Shown one piece after another: positions 8,346 through 16,224 of a DNA stretch of 39,362 nt (its first letter is position 1; each line of letters begins with the position of its first letter). The notes beneath the pieces are model-generated. The model saw only the letters and a list, made by a program, of their open reading frames with translations. It was not told where the DNA came from and made no database searches. The translations under genes were made by a program, and so were the position numbers. Where the stretch lies: positions 1-39,362 of the forward strand of contig JAFXOX010000051.1 in NCBI GenBank assembly GCA_017528345.1. The letters run 5' to 3'. The stretch comes from Desulfovibrio sp. Its GTDB lineage: Bacteria; Desulfobacterota; Desulfovibrionia; Desulfovibrionales; Desulfovibrionaceae.

Positions 8346-9233
8346 GGGGGCTCTGTTATATGGTTAGAAAATGCTCATTTCTGATAAAGTAGGCTTTTTC
8401 ATGATTTTTGCAAGAGAACGGACTGGCGGACGATTCAGGTGACTAGCTCACAATGCCAGGACTTACACCTTAAATCTAGCACGCGGGAAGTTCTCACGCC
8501 ATCATCAATCCTATGTCTGTGCTTCTTTTGACTTGTACGGAACAATCGTAGTATTTGAACGGTATTCTCTTTTACTCGATATGGCAAGTTGTCCGCAAAG
8601 CCCCCTTGTTCCAAATACTCCTCCAAGTTTGCCAGAACCAGGAAAGTTTGCAAGGCGATTTGCACTGCGTCTAATGAAGGCGTATATCTTGATAGCAATG
8701 TTAAGGTCCTATCATTCGATGTGATCTCAGCTTAGAGATCATATGGAATGCCCGGCGCAGCCATTTAACGAGCATGGTGGGCACTCTTGGCTCCAAGGGG
8801 CGCCATATTCTCGTCAGAAGAGAAGTTTCCCGCCTCGGCTTCGCTCACCACGTTCTTGAATTCCGATATCTGCCACGCTTCCCTTCCAATAAATTCGTGC
8901 AGGGTCTTGATGACAAGGAAACTTTTTGTTGGCTCTTCGCCTGACTAGAGTTCAAACTCAGCGACCTAACTTCTCAGGAAGACGCAAAGACTTTTATATA
9001 TACAGGCATACTTGCCCACACCTCTTATGAAAGATTTGTTGATTATGGCTACAAACAAGCCCCAGTTATCCCATTTGCAACATCTATATTAAACTACGTA
9101 AATAATTATGTTTGAAGTTTTCTTATTATTTTAGAAAATTACTAAAGATTGTAGTATTTATTTTATATAATCAAAATACATTTGTAAATTTTAACATTTT
9201 TAATACACCCTCAAACTATGAAAGGAGACTATT
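8346..9233. other. Gene remnants, no intact gene
   Basis: About 0.9 kb with no intact gene. On the minus strand, fragments in shifting frames across 8435-8950 look protein-like (for example ALQTFLVLANLEEYLEQGGF near 8620, and a frame with a WLRRAFHMISKL-like segment near 8750). This suggests a broken gene, possibly a transposase, but I cannot name it. The last 200 bases are AT-rich and lead into the ribosome-binding site of the methyltransferase pseudogene. Confidence 0.45.
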
Positions 9234-10402
9234 ATGCATGTCACCTTGCTCAAACATACCATCAAATCTTCTACAGAATATTCTTATGTATATGTTTTGA
9301 TAACAAATCGCTACAAAATTGATGATATTATTGCAGATCAGCAAGCTGGTAAAAAAAATTGTATTCTTTGGTTCATCACCTGATACATACATCGATTGGT
9401 GTATTTTACGTGAGCATGGTATTGAATGTGATTGCGCTTGCGATATACATGCTAACTACCATTTTTTAAATTATGATGTAAAAATGATTCCATACTATGA
9501 ACTTCTAAAAAACTATTTTTTATAGTTACAATAAAAGAAGCTCAACTTCGTAATGAAATTATGAAAGTATTGTTTTTTACAGGCATAGAAGAATTTGGCG
9601 TTGTGTGTTCAAACTGGTCAAAAAATTTATTGTACAAAAACAAAGCTTATTTGCAGAAAGCTTTTTTACTCAGTCAATGAAGTATATCAAATAGAACCAT
9701 TATTTAATAATTTTATATATTTTGAAAATCTACGCCGGACAGCATTGGAAGGTGTTGGATATTGGGACGTATGTTATCTTTCTATATACTCACTTTTTAT
9801 AAAAAGAAATCATTTCTCTTATCTTGAAATAGGAGCAGGAACAGGTATAATGAGTTTTTCCTTAAAAAATTGTTTCGTGATGCTATGACTATTGATTGGG
9901 TAAGTGTTCCTGCAATAGAAAAACCATGACAGGAAAACGCATCAAAGTACTTTAACTACATGAAAGAAAAATATGATATTGTTGAGCATTTTGGATATAT
10001 AGAAGAGAATGACATACCAACATTAACAGAAAAAAAATTTGATTGTATTGTACTTGCTCAAGTAATGGAGCATTTTATATATAATCCTGCGCGCACATTT
10101 AAAAAAATTAGAAATATGATTTTAGACAATGGATATATATATTGCTATCCCAAATCAACATAAATTCTATAATGTCAAAAGCTACCGAGAAATGCCAACT
10201 CCGGGGCAATTAACCGAAAAAGAACGTTCTTTATGCGTGCAAATTAATAATTATGGACATTTCCACGAATATTCTAAAGAAGAAGCCATTGAAGTATTTA
10301 CAGAAGCCGGCTTAGAAGTCATACAACATCGTTGGAACAACCCAATTAATTTCTTTATATTACGAAAAATAATAGTATATAAAAATTATAACACATGTCT
10401 AG
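9234..10402 (+). pseudogene. Frameshifted SAM-dependent methyltransferase
   Basis: Reading across frames reconstructs one protein of roughly 385 aa that starts at ATG 9234 behind AAAGGAGA. The SAM-binding motif I is in SYLEIGAGTGIMSFSL (near 9820). A later FDCIVLAQVMEHF...NP...IRNMILDNGYIY block matches the post-motif region of class I methyltransferases. The reading frame breaks at an A8 run (9351-9358), near 9507-9521, at a T6 run (about 9662-9667), at an A6 run (9864-9869) and at a TATATATA run (about 10132-10142). One in-frame TGA (near 9928) sits where a tryptophan codon would fit. The N-terminal part (KKIVFFGSSPDTYIDW) may be a separate Rossmann-like domain. Its place among sugar genes suggests glycan methylation or a related reaction. 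Confidence 0.75.
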
Positions 10403-10667
10403 ACCAGCACCAGATGCCAAGGCTTTCTTACCTCAAATCGAATGCATCCATGTCTGCGGCATCTTTGTCGGGAAGCTTCTCCTGTGCCATGATGAAATCC
10501 GCGCTACGTATCCCAATCATAGGGGCGGCATCATACGAGATGTGCCAATGTATTAGCCGGGGTTTTAAGCAGACGGTCAGACCGTTGCTTCATCAGCCTT
10601 AAGGCATCTATTGTGGAAAGACTTGAAAATGTGTGTATGAGGCTCAAGGACGTTGATACAGGCCTGG
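10403..10667. other. Short gap with a C-terminal gene fragment
   Basis: A minus-strand frame ending at 10428 reads ISYDAAPMIGIRSADF then MAQEKLPDKDAADMDAFDLR before its stop. It looks like the C-terminus of a lost protein whose upstream part is out of frame beyond about 10575. I do not recognise it. The right end borders the IS110 transposase gene and may contain that element's terminus. Confidence 0.4.
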
Positions 10668-11746
10668 TTACGCTGCTGCGTAACAACTAGCTTTGGCTGG
10701 TTTGAAACGCTCTCCTTTGGTGATAATGACCCACGCTATACGCGCAAGTTTATTTGCCAGTGCCACTTTGGCCTTGAATCTGCCGACTCTCACAATGAGG
10801 CTTTTAACCCAGAGTTCAAGCGGATTCAGTGCACGTATTGGCTGTCCGTCCCCAGCTTTCTTGCGGCGGCAAAGTTCGTTCATAAAAGCATTTGCTGCCA
10901 AAATAAGCAGAGTACGAATACGCTGGTTGCCTCGCTTGGTAATGCCCAGGAGGTGCTGCTTGCCACCGGATGAATACTCTCCAGGTACAAGGCCAAAATA
11001 GGGTGATAGATGGCGTCCGTCCTTTAACTGAAGCCCATTACCAATGACAGTACAAAGGGCGACTGCAATCAAAGTGCCATACCGCTCACCTTCATCAGAC
11101 GATTGCACTCAACGGATTCCTTGACCTTTGCCACTATCCTTTTGTTAGCGGCCTCAATCTTTTTACATAACTCCAGATAGTCGCTGAAGTTTTCGGTGAG
11201 AGTAAACTGCGTATCGTCATCAAATTCGTCCCATTGCTCCGCAGTTAGATCCTTAAAGCAGGACTCGAAATGTTGGATTCCTTGGGGGATAATAATCCCG
11301 AGCTCGGCAAGAATGGACCGGGTTTGGTTGACAACTTCCGTACGGTCGTGAATGAGTCGGACCCCACGATCGAATGCAAAATCTATGGACTGTTGAGCGA
11401 CTGTCTTTACCGCGACTAGGGTCGTTGCATGGTGCATGAGCGCCTCGCAGATAGCCTGCGCATCTGCTGCATCTGTCTTGTTACGATGACCCAGAAAAGG
11501 CTTGACCCGTTCCGGCTTGATCAGCTTCACGGTATGCCCCATTTCCATCAGCCTACGAGCGCAGTTGTGTGCTCCTCCACAGGCCTCAATGCCTATGGTG
11601 CATGACGTATCATTGGGCATGAATTCCCAGAACATCTTGCGAGAAAGCTTCTTGTTAGCTATCCGGCGTCCTTTTTCATCTGCTATAAAGAGCTGGTACA
11701 CATTCTTGGCAATGTCCAATCTGATGTTCTTAACTTCTGCTTTCAT
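10668..11746 (-). pseudogene. IS110-family transposase, frameshifted
   Basis: IS110 recombinases move DNA with a RuvC-like DEDD domain plus a C-terminal serine domain. The N-terminal part (ATG at 11746, 225 codons) carries the first acidic motif RLDIAKNVYQLF, the IGIEACGGAHNCAR block and NKTDAADAQAI. The C-terminal part in another frame (to 10668) carries the Tnp_IS110 C-terminal signature GLVPGEYSSGGKQHLLGI then KRGNQRIRTLL. The two join at KVSG/GTLIAVAL near 11083-11086, where the family normally reads PGIG; one missing base in GGTATGGC explains the break. The restored protein would be about 355 aa, normal for the family. Programmed frameshifting is not known in IS110, so I treat it as a mutation or sequencing error. 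Confidence 0.87.
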
Positions 11747-12267
11747 AGCTTCCTCCGGACGGTAGAGATTTGAATGCTAAACACTAATCATCCAGAGGTA
11801 GCTGTGCAAGACTTGAACACAGAGCACGGTAATCTGAGAGTATACTCCGGGTCCTCAAGAAAGCTTCCCCGGAGCCGCGTCGCACCTCGCAGGAGGCGAA
11901 GCCGAAGATGAGTGTCAAGGAGGTAAAGCGGGTACGAGCGTCCCCTTGACAGGAAGCAAGGCAAGGCACCGTGCGCGAGAAGACCTGCGCGAGGGGAGTT
12001 TCCTTGGTGAGCAGAGCATGTCTTTCAAAGTCGACATGAGCAGTCTGGTTCGTAGCAGGGTTAATCGTTGAGTAAACCGCATGATCTTAGCACCTCCTTC
12101 TTAGGAGGGGCGAGTCTATCTCATCATAAGGGAAAACGGCGCTTTCAAACGAAATAAATAATAATACAAAAAACTAAGCTTGAAAAATTAAAAAATCTTT
12201 ACAGCTGGATGACTCACAAAGCGTTGAGTCAAATATTGGTTTGATTACAACTTCCCAATCAGTTGCA
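11747..12267 (-). other. IS110 non-coding end, candidate bridge-RNA region, plus gap
   Basis: More than 350 bp upstream of the IS110 transposase is non-coding but rich in inverted repeats: TGTCAAGG/CCTTGACA at 11913-11920 and 11944-11951; CATGTC/GACATG at 12017-12022 and 12033-12038; and a CCTCCT-TCTT-AGGAGG hairpin at 12093-12108. In IS110-group elements the non-coding end upstream of the recombinase is known to encode the bridge RNA that specifies target and donor. This region has the right place and size. I could not define the exact IS end or the guide loops. The part from about 12130 to 12267 is AT-rich and shows nothing clear. Confidence 0.5.
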
Positions 12268-13769
12268 CTATACACTCGGTTCGGGAGGCTGTTTTCTCGG
12301 TCTCCCTCGCCTTTTAGGCTCGTCTTTTGGTAACAGATCAAGTTTTTGCAATATTTCAATTTGAGATGGATTAGTTCTTATAAGTTCCCAATCTCTTTTA
12401 TCAAGTCTAACCTTCTTTGCTCGTCGTAGTATTTTCATAATTTTTTTATATGTAAATGTATCAAATAAACATGTTTTTTTTGAAAATTCTAAGGAGTCTA
12501 TAAGTAATTACTGAAGATAAAAAGGTTGCAAAATTCACTTCCAATTACAGAATAGTCGCTGTGAACTCTTGTTTCATCAAATTCACATGCTTGTTTATAG
12601 TATCTCATTACGTTTTCTATTTCCCACCGAGAGTCATAAATCCTGTATACAGTTAACGGTTCAAAATCAATATCAGATTCTAATATTATAACTCCAAAAA
12701 GTTTTTTGCTTCATCATATGACGTATTTGTAAAATCATCATTTTTATTCGACTTATGCAACCAATTACAGTCTTCTTTGTAGGCTAGGTCAATATCTTTA
12801 TACATAAATATATACTTATTCTCATCAATTTTTATTTTTTATATAATACATTCTCATATCCAGCAAGTTGGCCATTATAATCTATAGGACTATTATTTTT
12901 ATATAAATAGAATTTCTTCTTAATGGATTTATAAAGTGTAAATCTTTATTATTGGCAAATTTCATTTTTGCACACGAGGATGAAAATCCTCTATCAGCTA
13001 CTATTATACCCTTTGTTATATTATTTTCATCAATAAAATCTTCATATAAAGTTGCATCTATCATATTCCCTGGATAGCATTTTGAGCAGATAGGCTCTTC
13101 AGATTCTAAGTCATATGCATATAAAAGTGAAATGTCCTTAGAACCCTTTAACCTTGATTTTCTTGAATAATCTGATAGTATATTTATAGATGATTTATTA
13201 GATTTTAGAGTTCCATCTATAATTATATGGTGATTATTTTCAACCATTCGTACTCTATTTTCCATAAATCTACAAATTCTTGAGTAAGTTCTTCCTATAT
13301 CGCTCCAAAACTTTGATACTATATTTTTTGACAATGATACATCTTTAAATATTTCTGACAAAAAACATTCTTCGTATACATCTTTTAATTCATGGTCTTT
13401 TATCCCCGGATAACAAACTCTTAATATTGAAATGTTAAAAAGCTTATAGGCATCATTTCTGTCGTAAATTCCAAGAAGTTCTTCTAAAATATTAGAAGAA
13501 AGATTGTAACATAAGGTGACGTTTGCCCAATCCTTTAAGTCTACTGGGGCTTGAGAGACCGGCTGAGCCGTTTGCGTGTCGTTTATAGGAACGAATTTTC
13601 CATCGATAATGTGTCCAACGGTTCTTCCTGTGACCGGTATACGCCTTCCTTCCTTGTACCGACACCCAACACGCTCACGAACGGCGTAACGGTCGGAGTT
13701 TTTACCGTAAGGCGCTACAATCGTATTTTTAGGTCTCTCTATCGCTCGAATCTCTTCAGGGACACCCAT
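12268..13769 (-). pseudogene. Decayed IS1634-like (IS4 superfamily) DDE transposase
   Basis: The intact N-terminal part (ATG at 13769, 295 codons) holds two of the DDE residues, in HHIIIDGTLKSN and IIVADRGFSSS, followed by a FINPLRRNS segment typical of IS1634/IS4 transposases. Downstream, in other frames, I can follow YRIYDSRWEIENVMRYYKQ (the region with the catalytic glutamate) near 12600 and a basic KRRGRPRKQPPEPSV tail ending at 12268. Several frame changes and stops (12882, about 12520, about 12480) separate these parts, so the gene is dead. The full-length protein would have been about 500 aa. The first 60 codons are less AT-rich than the rest, so the 5' end could be a chimera. Confidence 0.78.
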
Positions 13770-14129
13770 ACCTGCTACCCTTCCAGTTAGTATAGTTCAA
13801 CTCTAAACAATAATTAGACTATACACAGGGGGGGGCGTAACAAAAAAGTGCATTTTTTGGTTGATAACGACAGACTTTTTTAAAAAATGAGTCTTTTAAA
13901 AGCCCTCAGAAAAAGCAAAAAAACACGCAAAGTCTCTAAAATCAAGGGTTTGTATAGTACTACTCTCTTGGGAAAGTTGTATTTGATTGTAGATGCTAAA
14001 TGACTGTAAAAAGTCCCAAGGGACAATCGCGTTGGGCGTCAGAAATCACAGCGCGAGACAACTTTTTCCTTGAAAGGCTGGGAGTAACCAGCTGTAACTA
14101 GTTAATATTTCCAGCTTTCAGGGTTTATA
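13770..14129. other. Intergenic gap, no gene seen
   Basis: This stretch lies between the decayed IS1634-like transposase and the terminator of the qmo operon. It has a G7 run near 13827-13833 and A/T-rich inverted sequence near 13870-13900. I see no ORF, tRNA or clear promoter. It marks the change from the AT-rich island to core genome. Confidence 0.5.
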
Positions 14130-14164
14130 CAAAAAAATGAAAAAGGGCCCCCTTAGGGGCCCCT
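14130..14164 (-). terminator. Intrinsic terminator of the apr-qmo locus
   Basis: On the minus strand a GC-only hairpin (GGGGCCC, loop CTAAG, pairing GGGGCCC; 14145-14162) is followed by TTTTTCATTTTTTT. It lies about 45 bp after the stop of the qmoD-type gene and probably ends the operon transcript. Confidence 0.8.
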
Positions 14165-14209
14165 AGGTCAAAAGCGCATCAAGGTGCTTTATACCTTAAA
14201 AAGATCTTA

Positions 14210-14944
14210 TTAGAACCCAAATCCATCTGAATTGGCTCCAGAAGAACCAAAGCCAAAATCATCCGGCACACTATTTTCTTCGGCAGCAGCTTCTCCAGCC
14301 CCTTCAGCAGCAGCACCTTCCGCACCTGCCACTGCTGCAGCTCCAGATGCAACAACCATGCCTTTCATGCCGTCTTTGATGGCATCCTTAATGGTGCGCA
14401 TCAGTTCATCCTGCTCAAGAGCAACCTTGCCGTCGTATTCGGCAACTTTTCTGCGCAAGCCACCCATGTCGGTGTTCATGGTCTTGATCTTGCCTTCGAG
14501 CTCATCAACTTTCTTCTGCAGGGCCTTGGCCTGTTCAGCCAGCGGCTCAAGCTCACGCACGCGCTCTTCAAGTTTCATGGCGCTTGCGGTCTGTGCAGCT
14601 ACACTTTTCTCTGCATCGGCCATAAAGTCAAGAGCTTTGCTGGCCATTTCCTGAGTACGCTCATCCATGGGCTGAAGGGAAATATTATCACCAAGTTCAG
14701 CTTTTGCCTGACCGACAAAAGAATCCCAGGACTGATTCTCGCCCCAGATCATGCTGGTAAATTTGGGATACCAGCGTGCAAGCCATGCAGCAGCAAAAAC
14801 GCCAACGGCTTTTGCCTGCTCATCACAGACAATAGACCTTCCAGCCACGTAGCCTGCGATTTCCTTGATATCAAAACCTTCCTTGCCCGTCACCAATGCC
14901 AGCACGGCCTCAGTGGAGAACACTTTACGACTGCTATCAGACAT
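14210..14944 (-). CDS. qmoD: QmoD-type protein, distal gene of qmo operon
   Basis: A 244-aa protein directly after qmoC. In Desulfovibrio vulgaris the qmoABC genes are followed by a conserved gene of unknown biochemical role that affects sulfate reduction and is named qmoD; position and size support the same identity here. I see no signal peptide or membrane segment, so it should be cytoplasmic. An N-terminal globular part (residues 1-90, with WLARWYPKF) is followed by a long heptad-rich coiled coil (about 95-190). After that come an Ala/Gly/Glu-rich stretch and a Phe-Gly tail (DDFGFGSSGANSDGFGF). The tail resembles flexible docking peptides, so a scaffold role between Qmo and APS reductase is possible, but that is inference. 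AGGAGG lies about 6 nt before the ATG. Confidence 0.75.
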   Translation of the reverse strand: MSDSSRKVFSTEAVLALVTGKEGFDIKEIAGYVAGRSIVCDEQAKAVGVFAAAWLARWYPKFTSMIWGENQSWDSFVGQAKAELGDNISLQPMDERTQEMASKALDFMADAEKSVAAQTASAMKLEERVRELEPLAEQAKALQKKVDELEGKIKTMNTDMGGLRRKVAEYDGKVALEQDELMRTIKDAIKDGMKGMVVASGAAAVAGAEGAAAEGAGEAAAEENSVPDDFGFGSSGANSDGFGF

Positions 14945-15027
14945 ATTGGCCTCCTCCTCGGAGATCAGAAATATTTTTTGTTACAATGCTTCTTTTGTGT
15001 TCATGCCACAGGACATGAACGTCTTCC

Positions 15028-16212
15028 CTAGCCCTTGCGTCCGTACATTCTCACATAGAGGAGAGCCACGGTTCTGTAGACAAGGTGACCAAGTTTTGAC
15101 CAGGGCAGATACGCAAAGAGCATCCAGACAAAGACGAGGTGTAAATAGTACACGAGGAAGGCCGGGCCAGCAGCTTCGGCCAAACGGAAGATCTGGGAGA
15201 AAATACCAGTAAGAGCAACAGCCCAGATAATTCCTAAGAGATACCAGTCATAGTAGCTGGATTTATGGGTTTCCTTGTTCTCGGTCAAGCGTCGCAAGGT
15301 CAGCATGGCAAGACCAACAACGAGCATCAGAGCGCCAACATTGGCGATGACCTTAATGAGATTCAAGGGGTTCAAGGGCGTCGTAATTTCGATAGCCGGA
15401 ATGACCTTGCCACCCCAGTGACCCAGCGCAACGACTGCTGTCACAAAGGCCAGCATGGCAAAAGCCCAAACAAGGACTGTGTGACCAACGCGTCTACCTG
15501 GTGTTGCTTTACCGGTCTTGGGGCCAGCATGGCAATCGTCAAAGTGGGTTGCAAAAATGACCTCTTCAACGAGAACATTCCAGAGGTGACAGAGCCAGCA
15601 GCCCTTCTCACCAATCATGGTCAGTTTTCCTTCCGGCTTGAAGGATTGCCAGAGCTTATAAGCGCCCTTACCGATGATGAAGAGAGCGCCGAAGAACGTC
15701 AGCATGAAAATGGGGTCAATGGTGTAATCACCATAGAAAATATCACCAAAGACGATGCTGCCATCGGCACGGGTGGGGAACCAGTTGCCGTTGTTGTATC
15801 CCGCACGAATCCACCAGACAATCAGCCAAAGCAGAGCCGGAATACCAAAGAGAATGGGAAGCCCTGAAGGCTTGCTCATCAGTTCACCGACTTTCTTGGG
15901 CTCAGTCAAATCCTGGTAGACTGTATTTCTGGCAGCAGCCATAACGTCTGCAGGATTGGCGCCACGCGGGCAGAGGTCCGAGCAGTTACCACAGTTGTGG
16001 CAAAGCCAGATATCCACATCGCTCTTCAGTTTATCAGCAAGTCCCCACGAAGCCCAAACCATTTCCTTCCGGGGATAGGGAGCGTTGGCAGGAGCCATGG
16101 GGCACGCTACAGCGCAGGTTGCGCACTGATAGCATTTTTTCAGACTGTCCCCGCCGGCTTCAGCCAGTTTGCGGGTAAAGTCAATATCCGGTTTCAGTGT
16201 ACATTGTGCCAT
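15028..16212 (-). CDS. qmoC: QmoC, membrane subunit of quinone-interacting oxidoreductase
   Basis: This 394-aa protein joins an N-terminal HdrC-like ferredoxin domain to a C-terminal HdrE/NarI-like cytochrome b domain. The two [4Fe-4S] cluster motifs are C27-C30-C33-C37 (CYQCATCAVACP) and C71-C74-C77-C81 (CHNCGNCSDLCP). About six hydrophobic segments follow from residue 110 onward (for example ILFGIPALLWLIVWWI, GHTVLVWAFAMLAFV, YYLHLVFVWMLFAYL), with histidines placed to bind b-type haems. It anchors the complex in the membrane and takes electrons from menaquinol for delivery through QmoAB to APS reductase. It starts 12 bp after qmoB, behind GGAGG. The length matches QmoC of Desulfovibrio. 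Confidence 0.95.
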   Translation of the reverse strand: MAQCTLKPDIDFTRKLAEAGGDSLKKCYQCATCAVACPMAPANAPYPRKEMVWASWGLADKLKSDVDIWLCHNCGNCSDLCPRGANPADVMAAARNTVYQDLTEPKKVGELMSKPSGLPILFGIPALLWLIVWWIRAGYNNGNWFPTRADGSIVFGDIFYGDYTIDPIFMLTFFGALFIIGKGAYKLWQSFKPEGKLTMIGEKGCWLCHLWNVLVEEVIFATHFDDCHAGPKTGKATPGRRVGHTVLVWAFAMLAFVTAVVALGHWGGKVIPAIEITTPLNPLNLIKVIANVGALMLVVGLAMLTLRRLTENKETHKSSYYDWYLLGIIWAVALTGIFSQIFRLAEAAGPAFLVYYLHLVFVWMLFAYLPWSKLGHLVYRTVALLYVRMYGRKG

Positions 16213-16224
16213 GAAAGCTACCTC

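Noticed and set aside
11069..11108. Programmed frameshift in the IS110 transposase
   Set aside because: There is no slippery heptamer or downstream hairpin of the kind used by IS1 or IS3, and IS110 enzymes are made from one frame.
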